Source of the DNA: JAFGCN01 sp964547015
Lineage (GTDB): Archaea > Aenigmatarchaeota > Aenigmatarchaeia > QMZS01
DNA length: 40,905 nucleotides
Assembly: GCA_964547015.1 (NCBI GenBank)
Contig: CAZJKT010000009.1
Span: 1-40,905 of the forward strand
Reading direction: 5' to 3'
Part shown: piece by piece, positions 31,457-38,889 of the stretch
Position numbering within the stretch: position 1 is the stretch's first letter
How the letters are laid out: every line of letters begins with the position of its first letter
Translations under genes and position numbers: made by a program
The notes under the pieces: model-generated
What the model was told of the DNA's origin: nothing
The model's database searches: none
Seen by the model: only the letters and a program-made list of their open reading frames with translations

Positions 31457-34400
31457 ATGGAGAGTATGCTTTTTAACCCCCGAACTGTCAAAAAGCTTGT
31501 TTCGGGCACCAAGATTTCTGCCAAACAGAAAAGGGCTGCCGAGGAATGGCTGGGGCTGCTCAAAGAAGGAAAGCTTGAAAAAGAAAAGCAGGGCTACCCT
31601 TCATTTATAAAGCTTATCCTTGGAGATCTTCTTGGTTACGACCTGACCCTGGGTAGCCTGGTGCATGAAGAAAAATTGATTGATTTTCCATTCAAGGACA
31701 AAAGCGGGAAGATATTTGTATGTTTCGAGGCGAAAGGCACGAAAACCGAGGACTTGTGGGGGTCTCAGCACAGAACAGAAAAAACCCGGGAAACGCCCGT
31801 GAAGCAGATAAGCGATTATATGTACCTCCACAGGATTCCTTACGGAGTTTTGACAAACTACAGGACATTCGCGCTTTTTGACAGAAGCGAGGGCTACTCC
31901 AGATACCACAAGTTCGATTTCTGCTCAATTCGGGAAAACCCGGAGAAACTGAAGGAATTCGTGGCGATTTTTTCAAGGGAAAACATCGAAGGCGGTTTTG
32001 TGGAGAAGCTGTCCGAGGCGTCAAAAGTCGAGGAGCGGAATTTCACAAAGGAGTTTTACAAGCTTTTCCACGAGACCCGACTGATGATGCTAAAGGAATT
32101 CCAGGAAAATGGGATATCAAGGGAAGAAGCGCTCCACTACGCCCAGCTTTACCTAAACAGGCTGATGTTCGTGTTTTTTGCCGAGGATACCGATAAGCTT
32201 TCGGAGCGGCTTTTCGAGAAAATGGTGACTGACGCCCTTAAAATGGAGACCTTATTGTCTGACCGGTCAAACTACGTTTCCGCCACGATTTCGGATTTGT
32301 TCCGGCGGATGAATGAGGGGTCGGAAACGCCCGTAAAAATCTTCGGTTTCAACGGGGGGCTTTTCAGGAAAGAGATTCCGCAAATGGTGTATTTCAGGGA
32401 TTTTCGTGACGGGAAATTCTTTTCAGATGTTTACAAGAACTCAACGCTCAAGAAAGACGTTGAGCTTAATGAAGCGGAAAAGCCAATTTTTGCCAAATAT
32501 CAAAACAGGCTCAACCCGATAATCAAAAACCTCCTCATATTGGCGTCTTTTGACTTCAAGACCGAAGTAAATGTGAATATTTTGGGGCATATATTCGAGC
32601 AGTCGCTTTCGGATTTGGAGGAGCTAAAAGACGGGAAGGTGTCAAAAAGGAAGAAAGACGGGATATTCTACACGCCGGAGTACATCACAGACTACATCTG
32701 CCGAAACACGATTATTCCTTACTTGTCCAAAAAAGAGGCGAAAACCGCCAAAGAGCTGGTCAAAGAGTATTCCTCAGACATTTCCGCCCTCGAGGAGAAA
32801 TTCCGGCGGATAAAGATTCTCGACCCCGCCTGCGGCTCAGGGGCATTTCTGATAAAGGCGGTTGATGTGCTTTTAGAGGTTTCCAAAGAGATTCAGGAGT
32901 TCAAGCAGAAGCGCGGGGACTATTTCGCCGAAGGGACGAGCCGCGCAATGAAAGGAAAACAGGTCAAAGGGCTGGGCCAGCTTGCCCTTGTGGGCGGAAA
33001 ATCCAAGTGGGACGAAGAAGACGAGGCGCGAGAGATTATACAGAACAACATTTTCGGGGTTGACTTAAATGAGGAGTCGGTTGAAATTACAAAACTCAGC
33101 CTGTTTTTGAAAATCGCCAAGAAAAACAAGAAGCTGATAAGTTTGGATAAGAATATCAAGTGCGGCAATTCCCTGATTGATGACCCTTCGGTTGATTCTA
33201 AAGCGTTTAAGTGGGAAGAGGAATTTTCCGAAATAATGTCAAAGGGAGGGTTTGATGTGGTGATTGGGAATCCTCCTTATGTACGAGCAACAACATTGGA
33301 CAAGAATCATAAAGGTTTCCTTAAATCATACTTCGACTGTGCCAACGAACAGTTTGACCTGTATTACTTATTCTATGAGAAAAGCTACAACTTGCTCCAA
33401 CCTGAGGGATATTTTGGATATATAAATCCCATTGGTTTTCTAAACAATAAATCGGGAGGTGAGTTGAGGCATCTTCTTCTAGAAAATACCCAAATTCACC
33501 AAATAATCGATGTATCCTTAGATAATGTTTTTAAAGAAGCCTCAACCTATCCTATTTTGTTAATATTTTCAAAAACCAAAAACTTAGGCAATAAAATCAA
33601 AATAGGGAATATTGAAACTATGAGGTTTCCTAAACAAATGACCTCTTCTCCAACTCAACAAGAACTCCTTAGCGAAACTGAAGCTGCGATTCCACTTAAA
33701 ATAACGGGTGAAGAAAAACAAATTATTAAAAAAATAGAAAATAACGGTGTATCTCTCAGCAAGCTCACTTACATATACCGAGGCATGCAAATAAACAAGA
33801 TTAAATTAGTGTCTACTCCTAATTCTGGCAAACTCCCAACATATCCCGCAGTGCATCTTAGGGACATTAATAGGTGGCAGTCCAGTCCATCCAGCACATA
33901 TGCAATCCACGATGATGATGTTGCTGGTGCAGAAAAAAGGAAACTATTTCAAGAAGAAAAAATATTGATACCTCGATTCGTTCTCTCTTTCCAAGCAACC
34001 TATGATAAAGGCAACTATATTTTAGATAACATTTACATTTTAAATCCCATTGAGTCCCCAATACAACTTAAATATACTTTAATCATCCTCAATTCAAATG
34101 CCATGGGCTATTATTATCTTAAGAAATACTCCCAAACACATGTAGGTGGTGGATATTTCGCAATCAACGGGGAACAGCTAAGTAAGCTCCCAATCCCCGA
34201 AATACCGCCCTCAGAGCAAAAGCCATTCATCGAGAAGGCGGACAAAATGCTCAAGCTCAACAAAGAATTTTACGAGAAGAAGGGGAAATTCCTCGACAGG
34301 GTCGCCCAAAACCTTAAAATCGAGAAAATGCCAAAAAAGCTCGAAAACTTCCACGAGCTCGCTTTTTCGGAGTTTTTGGCGGAACTTGCCAAAAAGAAGG

Positions 34401-34582
34401 TCAAACTGACGCTAAAAGAGCAGGATGAGTGGTCGGATTATTTCGAGGGCTACAAAAAGGAGCTAACTGGGCTAAAGCAGGAAATCGAAAAAACCGACAG
34501 GGAAATCGACCAGATGGTTTACAAGCTCTATGGCCTGACTGAAGAGGAGATTAGGATTGTTGAGGGGGGATTGAAGAAATAA
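31457..34582 (+). CDS. Type IIG restriction-modification enzyme (Eco57I/MmeI-like)
   Basis: A 1041-aa fused nuclease-methyltransferase for foreign-DNA restriction. The N-terminal nuclease-like domain has KIFVCFEAKGTKTED (ExK near residue 88) preceded by an acidic residue in LIDFPF. After a helical linker come the N6-adenine methyltransferase motifs: KKDGIFYTPEYI, SAM motif I LDPACGSGAFL (about residue 454), FGVDLNEESVEI and catalytic NPPY (about residue 604). The C-terminal roughly 400 residues are a target-recognition domain, then a coiled coil. The region coding for the recognition domain (about 33290-34200) is visibly richer in A/T and in CAA, ATA and AAA codons than both flanks, suggesting that this module was exchanged. 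No separate REase or MTase partner is needed. Confidence 0.87.
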   Translation: MESMLFNPRTVKKLVSGTKISAKQKRAAEEWLGLLKEGKLEKEKQGYPSFIKLILGDLLGYDLTLGSLVHEEKLIDFPFKDKSGKIFVCFEAKGTKTEDLWGSQHRTEKTRETPVKQISDYMYLHRIPYGVLTNYRTFALFDRSEGYSRYHKFDFCSIRENPEKLKEFVAIFSRENIEGGFVEKLSEASKVEERNFTKEFYKLFHETRLMMLKEFQENGISREEALHYAQLYLNRLMFVFFAEDTDKLSERLFEKMVTDALKMETLLSDRSNYVSATISDLFRRMNEGSETPVKIFGFNGGLFRKEIPQMVYFRDFRDGKFFSDVYKNSTLKKDVELNEAEKPIFAKYQNRLNPIIKNLLILASFDFKTEVNVNILGHIFEQSLSDLEELKDGKVSKRKKDGIFYTPEYITDYICRNTIIPYLSKKEAKTAKELVKEYSSDISALEEKFRRIKILDPACGSGAFLIKAVDVLLEVSKEIQEFKQKRGDYFAEGTSRAMKGKQVKGLGQLALVGGKSKWDEEDEAREIIQNNIFGVDLNEESVEITKLSLFLKIAKKNKKLISLDKNIKCGNSLIDDPSVDSKAFKWEEEFSEIMSKGGFDVVIGNPPYVRATTLDKNHKGFLKSYFDCANEQFDLYYLFYEKSYNLLQPEGYFGYINPIGFLNNKSGGELRHLLLENTQIHQIIDVSLDNVFKEASTYPILLIFSKTKNLGNKIKIGNIETMRFPKQMTSSPTQQELLSETEAAIPLKITGEEKQIIKKIENNGVSLSKLTYIYRGMQINKIKLVSTPNSGKLPTYPAVHLRDINRWQSSPSSTYAIHDDDVAGAEKRKLFQEEKILIPRFVLSFQATYDKGNYILDNIYILNPIESPIQLKYTLIILNSNAMGYYYLKKYSQTHVGGGYFAINGEQLSKLPIPEIPPSEQKPFIEKADKMLKLNKEFYEKKGKFLDRVAQNLKIEKMPKKLENFHELAFSEFLAELAKKKVKLTLKEQDEWSDYFEGYKKELTGLKQEIEKTDREIDQMVYKLYGLTEEEIRIVEGGLKK

Positions 34583-34598
34583 TTGTCTAAGTAAGCAA

Positions 34599-35537
34599 TT
34601 ATAATATCCATGAAGCAATATGCTTTCCTGGGGCAGTATACCATAATTCACTAAATTCCTTAATATCCTCGTTTAAGTCTGTCTTGTCAAGCACGACCTG
34701 TTTATAGCCTACTCTCGGCTGAAGTGTTATGCCCCTAGCAATCTGTTTTGATAAGCCGCTTGCATTTCCAAGACCGTGAATTGCAACATATTCTTCGCCT
34801 CTTTCCAATGCCGCAACGATCTTTTTTGCAATTTCCTTGAGTTTTTCATCGGGCATGAAATTACTTGCGAAAAATATCGGCCGGTTTAAGAAGGCATTTA
34901 TCTGGGATTCTAAATCCAAACTAGAAGGGCTTTCCAGAGACTCCACTAAATTTTCTATATATCCGCACAAATAGCAATTACAAAATTTTAATCCTCTGCT
35001 GCCGTATCTTTGAAATATCTGCCGTTTGGTATTTTCAGCATCAGATATCCTGCCTTGTTTATAGTACGTCCCCACTTGTAAGGATAAATTGATTAGAGAT
35101 CGAAATTCATTAGAAAATAGCGTTATGTGCCTGTAAATAGTAGAACTTACCTTTTTGGGTTTTTTTGCATCATCAAAAGAAATAGCTTGTTCGACAGGTA
35201 TTAGCTCTACAGAAATGCTAAGTTGTTTAACTTTACTCTGATATAACTGTCTTTCGACTTCTTTTCGAGCCTCACTATTTATAAAGCCCCAAGTATCTCC
35301 AATAACCCCAACATCATACTCTTCAAAGAACTTCTTGAAGTTTGGATTCTTCATAAACTCGGGATCGGTTTTTACACGATTTAAATAGGGTACGACTTTT
35401 TTGAAACTTTCCTGATCACAGGCAGCAAGAAAAGGCTTAGCTTCTTTATTAAGATACTTCTTATATAATCCTGAGATAATATTTTTGGCCAGATCATACA
35501 ACTCAGAAGGTGAGAGAGGTATTGGTAGGGCAACCAT
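34599..35537 (-). CDS. Hypothetical protein beside the RM gene, 312 aa
   Basis: I do not recognise this family. The protein is soluble and mixed helix/strand, with a tight Cys cluster (FCNCYLCGY, near residue 191) that could bind zinc, and a Gly-rich loop VAIHGLGNASGLSKQI near residue 260. It converges with the restriction-modification gene (16-bp gap) and lies 3 bp downstream of another unknown gene, forming a two-gene unit. Position next to RM and a toxin-antitoxin remnant suggests a defence or mobile-cargo role (context only). Confidence 0.6.
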   Translation of the reverse strand: MVALPIPLSPSELYDLAKNIISGLYKKYLNKEAKPFLAACDQESFKKVVPYLNRVKTDPEFMKNPNFKKFFEEYDVGVIGDTWGFINSEARKEVERQLYQSKVKQLSISVELIPVEQAISFDDAKKPKKVSSTIYRHITLFSNEFRSLINLSLQVGTYYKQGRISDAENTKRQIFQRYGSRGLKFCNCYLCGYIENLVESLESPSSLDLESQINAFLNRPIFFASNFMPDEKLKEIAKKIVAALERGEEYVAIHGLGNASGLSKQIARGITLQPRVGYKQVVLDKTDLNEDIKEFSELWYTAPGKHIASWIL

Positions 35538-35540
35538 ATT

Positions 35541-35843
35541 TTACTCGGGGCGTAAGTCTATGCGTCCTTTCTCGGTTAAGAGCTGAGAATACCCTGCAAC
35601 ATTCCTTACAAATCTGTGACTGCCGGAAATTAAGGCATACTGCTTATCTTTGCTAATCTTAATAGGCTTATCATCTTCGGCTAGGACTTGCTTTTTAGTA
35701 GCCATGTCCACTAAAAAACCATTTTCTTCAGTATAGCCCATCTTATTCATTATCTCTACTTTTCTTTCCTCTGTGACAAAGAGGCGGATATCTTTGTTCT
35801 TAATATCTTCCATATTTAATTCTTTGAAATCCATATTAACCAT
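35541..35843 (-). CDS. Hypothetical protein, 100 aa, operon partner of the 312-aa gene
   Basis: A small soluble protein without recognised domain. It has charged helices (MDIKNKDIRLFVTEERKVEI-like start region) and strands (GFLVDMATKKQVLAEDDKPI, QYALISGSHRFVRNVAG). It precedes the 312-aa gene by 3 bp. Upstream is a TATA-like ATTATAAGT around 35857-35865. It could be a regulator or antitoxin-sized partner, but nothing in the sequence proves this. Confidence 0.55.
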   Translation of the reverse strand: MVNMDFKELNMEDIKNKDIRLFVTEERKVEIMNKMGYTEENGFLVDMATKKQVLAEDDKPIKISKDKQYALISGSHRFVRNVAGYSQLLTEKGRIDLRPE

Positions 35844-35983
35844 ATAACTACTAATACTTATAATACTTAGTCAAAGTATATTCGCTAATAACCGACAAAA
35901 GCTAATCTTTGGCTTCGTAGCTACAGGAAAAGGTGGTTCAATATCCATATATCTGAAATCAAAAACCTTAAAAATAAACGAAC

Positions 35984-36403
35984 TTACAAAATCCACGTGA
36001 TCAGGGCTAGAAGGAATGTTGAGACCACAAGGATCCTTGCGCACTGGCAATATAGTTTCTTGAACTGGTCCGACTCATCCTTCATGAGCATTTTTCCGAT
36101 CCCGACACCAAAGAGGGCGCCTATCGGGAACCAGAAAAGCCCAAGGCCATACAAAGCGCCAAACCATATCAGGAAGAAAAATCCCCCAAGAATAGGCAGC
36201 GCGAAAAGCAGCATATTCAAAAACGGAGGGTTTCCTTTGGCTTTGCTCCGGGGCGATGTCGCTGCTGAATCGTATTTTGCCTGAGCCTGAACTTGCGCTT
36301 TAGGCTTTGGGGCAGAAACTGAGGCGGCCTTTGATTTAGGCTTAATTGCCTTAGCTGTTTTAGCGGATTTTTTGGATGTTTTTTTGACAGAAGTCTTTGG
36401 CAT
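35984..36403 (-). CDS. Membrane protein with Lys/Ala/Pro-rich N-terminal tail
   Basis: A 139-aa protein. Residues 1-58 are a highly basic, low-complexity tail (KKTSKKSAKTAKAIKPKSKA) that resembles histone-like or nucleic-acid-binding tails. Three hydrophobic segments follow (FLNMLLFALPILGGFFFLIW; LYGLGLFWFPIGALFGVGIG; ILVVSTFLLALITWIL). Family unknown. The gene is divergent from the Yip1-like gene with a 43-bp gap. Confidence 0.65.
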   Translation of the reverse strand: MPKTSVKKTSKKSAKTAKAIKPKSKAASVSAPKPKAQVQAQAKYDSAATSPRSKAKGNPPFLNMLLFALPILGGFFFLIWFGALYGLGLFWFPIGALFGVGIGKMLMKDESDQFKKLYCQCARILVVSTFLLALITWIL

Positions 36404-36446
36404 AACATACTAATGTAATCAATATATATTCCCTCATACTTATATT

Positions 36447-36998
36447 ATGGACATTCTCCAAAAAGTATACAAAATACTTTTCGAGCCGAGTAAGTTTTTC
36501 TCGGGGCTAAAAAAGGAGAAGTCTGCAGGCGAAGCATTCAAATATTTTCTCATCCTCGCCATTTTTGGGGCGGTTATGGGTGGAATATCCCTATATTTCT
36601 TTTCGGGCCTGCAGATGGATATGCTCTCAAAAGTTTATAATGCAGACCTTTCCCCCGACAGCTATTCTCCAACTTTAGTCGCCAACCATGTCGCGCTCAA
36701 CTATATTTTAGGAATAATCGGAATATTTATACTGGCGGGCTTGCTTCACATATCAATCCTGATTTTTGGCGGGAAAGAAAATTATACAAAGACCTTTCAG
36801 ATGACGGTATATGCCTGGACCCCGATATGGATTTTCGGCTGGATTCCGCTGGCTGGCCTTATTGCCGCTATCTACACCCTGTTCCTTCTTATAATTGGAA
36901 CGCAAAAAGTCCATAAAATCGCCCAAAACAAGGTCCTTATCTTATATGCCTTGCTGGCTTTGCTCTATATTTTGCTTTTGGCAAAGGCGGTTATGTAG
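36447..36998 (+). CDS. YIP1-family multi-pass membrane protein
   Basis: A 183-aa protein with five hydrophobic segments. The N-terminus (ILFEPSKFFSGLKKEKSAGE) is the classic beginning of archaeal and bacterial YIP1 domains, followed by YFLILAIFGAVMGGI, LNYILGIIGIFILAGLLHIS and the GKENYTKTFQMTVYAWTP loop, which is also typical, and IYTLFLLIIGTQKVH. Yip1 proteins function in membrane trafficking in eukaryotes; the prokaryotic role is unknown. Confidence 0.85.
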   Translation: MDILQKVYKILFEPSKFFSGLKKEKSAGEAFKYFLILAIFGAVMGGISLYFFSGLQMDMLSKVYNADLSPDSYSPTLVANHVALNYILGIIGIFILAGLLHISILIFGGKENYTKTFQMTVYAWTPIWIFGWIPLAGLIAAIYTLFLLIIGTQKVHKIAQNKVLILYALLALLYILLLAKAVM

Positions 36999-37039
36999 GC
37001 TTTCCTTAATATTTCTAAAATATAGCGCCGGGGGTGAGA

Positions 37040-37215
37040 TGCTCGTTCACCTTGACTTTTGTGTTTAAGCGTGCCGTACTGGAACGGCGCCTCAACCCTC
37101 TTCGAGGTTTAAGGTTTTCGCTTCTTTGGGGTTGTCAGACCTCCATCATTTGCGAAGCAAATGGTGGCGCCGTTCCTTGTGAACGCGCGTTGCTTCTCGC
37201 TGATGAAGGGATGAC
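37040..37215 (-). other. tRNA-Ser intron 2, T-loop (59/60), 176 nt
   Basis: Exon TTCG (37221-37218) pairs with intron CGAG (37046-37043, one G-T pair); bulges AA|G and CA|T; outer helix is the T-stem. The intron is highly structured: 37081-37091 pairs perfectly with 37166-37176 (11 bp, GGAACGGCGCC), enclosing a 7-bp hairpin at 37147-37163. No ORF. It is the largest insert of the six tRNA introns in the window. Confidence 0.87.
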
Positions 37216-37246
37216 TTCGAACTCACGCTCCTTTTGGGAACTGGTT

Positions 37247-37345
37247 ATCTCGTTGGCAGTTATATGAAAAAGCTGACGCTTTTTCGAAAGATTTTCTTTC
37301 TTAGAGGTGTCGGGCGTTCTTTCTTTTTAAGAAAGAAAGCCTGAC
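37247..37345 (-). other. tRNA-Ser intron 1, canonical 37/38, 99 nt
   Basis: Exon CTCG (37351-37348) pairs with intron CGAG (37252-37249); 3-nt bulges AA|G and AT|A; outer helix is the anticodon stem. Internal hairpins: 37317-37325 with 37329-37337 (9 bp) and 37266-37273 with 37278-37285 (8 bp). Confidence 0.88.
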
Positions 37346-37421
37346 TTCGAGACCAGCGCGTTAAACCGCTCCGCCACCCCGGCATAATCTATAACTGGAA
37401 TAAAAAAAGATATTCGGGGAT

Positions 37422-37805
37422 CTAGCTGTTCAGGTCAGATGCGCTAAAGATTGCATGAATTGGATAAGGATTATTATTCAAATCTGCCTCATCCGCCGGA
37501 ACAATACGGTAACCCCTTGGAATTGCCTCCTCTTCAAATATCCTGTAATCTGACCTCTTGCCATCCGCTTCAATCCTAAGCAAATATATAGGATGATTTG
37601 GGCATTCAGAGAGCTCCAAAAGGGGCGCAATATTTTGCTGTTTAAAATATTTCAATGCCATTGACTTAATTGCATCTGCTGCATATCCCAAAGAACATTC
37701 TTTATTAAATACCACGCATATATCGCAAGGAGAACCGCCAAAAGCCGCCGCAATTCCGTTAAGACCATACCCTAAACTATCCTGTGTGGGGATTTTTTCC
37801 GGCAT
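37422..37805 (-). CDS. Hypothetical protein, 127 aa
   Basis: A soluble protein of unknown family with a CDIC motif (PCDICVVFNKEC, residues about 27-38) and another Cys at ELSEC. Composition is acidic, with alternating helix and strand. It ends 38 bp upstream of tRNA-Ser on the same strand. The ATG start at 37805 is reasonable. Nothing more can be said from the sequence. Confidence 0.6.
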   Translation of the reverse strand: MPEKIPTQDSLGYGLNGIAAAFGGSPCDICVVFNKECSLGYAADAIKSMALKYFKQQNIAPLLELSECPNHPIYLLRIEADGKRSDYRIFEEEAIPRGYRIVPADEADLNNNPYPIHAIFSASDLNS

Positions 37806-37933
37806 CTTAATCTAATTAACCCTTATTCCTTAAATAGAATTTAATTCTAAACAGGATATCTTCGACCATGACATATAGATGGAATAAAATAAGATAGACC
37901 TAATGCAATAAGCCGATCCACAAAGCCATTGAT

Positions 37934-38302
37934 TTACCTCAGGTATTCCCTGAAATTTTTGGCGGCGGACTTTATGTATTTACCGTAATCATTCCAGGCA
38001 TCTCCCGCAAGCCTTAGAGTCATCATATTTAAGAGAATCAACCTAGCTTCGGGGTTTTCACTTGAATAAAGTAGAAGGGTGCTATACGTGCCCAAAACCG
38101 TAGAAATTCGGGTAAAAGTTGTTAGCGCTCCCTCCCCATAGATGTCTGTAGGCTCGCCACCGCCACCAAAAATTTTTCTTTTAGTCTCTCGAGACATAAC
38201 AAGCCCGTACAAACCCTGCACAAATCCTGTAGCCACACCCTTAAAGAGTTCTTTGCCCATATTCCCGTCAGTATATTCTGGCATTTCTGCTAAGTTTACC
38301 AT
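37934..38302 (-). CDS. Hypothetical protein, 122 aa, weakly hydrophobic
   Basis: An unknown family. It contains amphipathic segments (GVATGFVQGLYGLVMS; ISTVLGTYSTLLLYS; LILLNMMTLRLAG) that could associate with a membrane, though none is a clear transmembrane helix. A GGGGEP loop lies near the middle. It is divergent from the next unknown gene; the intervening 103 bp is AT-rich and probably holds both promoters. Confidence 0.55.
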   Translation of the reverse strand: MVNLAEMPEYTDGNMGKELFKGVATGFVQGLYGLVMSRETKRKIFGGGGEPTDIYGEGALTTFTRISTVLGTYSTLLLYSSENPEARLILLNMMTLRLAGDAWNDYGKYIKSAAKNFREYLR

Positions 38303-38405
38303 ATATCTATGATTAAAATATCAATAAAACTGAAAAATATGCAAAAAGTTCGACAATTGACTTACAAAAATTGAGCTATATACTTAGCTATTTTATAATA
38401 ATTGC

Positions 38406-38843
38406 ATGATAGAAGCCCCCTCTTTCAAAACGCCCGACCAGTTTTCCCCATTTGGAGACCAATCCCCTCCGTTTGAGATAGAGGTGGTTAAATGCCTTCC
38501 GTTGGATGCAGAATATGAAGTATGGATGAATCCGCTCAAGGGAAATATCCGGTTCGTCAGCGAAGAAGAATACCTGCATTATCATAAAGCCGCCCTCAAA
38601 GAGGCAATTGGCCGGTATAACTCCGCTTATGAAGCGGAGGTAGGGGAATACGAACTTAGGCAACTGGAGGATGATTTGGAAGCTCTCTATATATTTAGCG
38701 AAAATCACGAGAAGCTGGCAGGGCTGTTTATTTTTACATATTCTCCGGAAGAGGATACCGCAAGGGCCATAAAATGCTCGTCCGAAACCGTTGCAAGAGA
38801 AATAAAGGATCGCTGGACCGAAGCCCAGAAAGCATATGCATAA
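38406..38843 (+). CDS. Hypothetical acidic protein, 145 aa
   Basis: An unknown family. It starts with a Pro-rich segment (SFKTPDQFSPFGDQSPPFEI) and then becomes helical and Glu-rich (EAIGRYNSAYEAEVGEYELRQ-like helices). The C-terminal part (SPEEDTARAIKCSSETVARE) could be a helix-turn-helix-like region, but the evidence is weak. It is followed by hisS after 46 bp on the same strand. Confidence 0.55.
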   Translation: MIEAPSFKTPDQFSPFGDQSPPFEIEVVKCLPLDAEYEVWMNPLKGNIRFVSEEEYLHYHKAALKEAIGRYNSAYEAEVGEYELRQLEDDLEALYIFSENHEKLAGLFIFTYSPEEDTARAIKCSSETVAREIKDRWTEAQKAYA

Positions 38844-38889
38844 AATAAGATTTACTCAAAAAACCTTATTCTAAAACCAATCTATACTT

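Larger units (their letters stand above)
37026..37383 (-). tRNA. tRNA-Ser(CGA) with two introns
   Basis: Acceptor GCCGGGG (37383-37377) pairs with CCCCGGC (37033-37027), discriminator G at 37026 (as usual for tRNA-Ser), CCA not encoded. D-arm GCG...CGC, anticodon stem CTGGT (37356-37352) with ACCAG (37245-37241), anticodon CGA (37349-37347). A class II variable arm (TTCCCAAAAGGAGC) is followed by T-stem GTGAG (37226-37222) with CTCAC (37038-37034). Exons sum to 83 nt. The anticodon loop is interrupted after position 37 (99 nt) and the T-loop after position 59 (176 nt). CGA plus G73 rules out tRNA-Leu. Confidence 0.92.

Noticed and set aside
37026..37383. Call of this gene as tRNA-Leu
   Set aside because: The class II variable arm alone allows Leu, but anticodon CGA and discriminator G identify tRNA-Ser.
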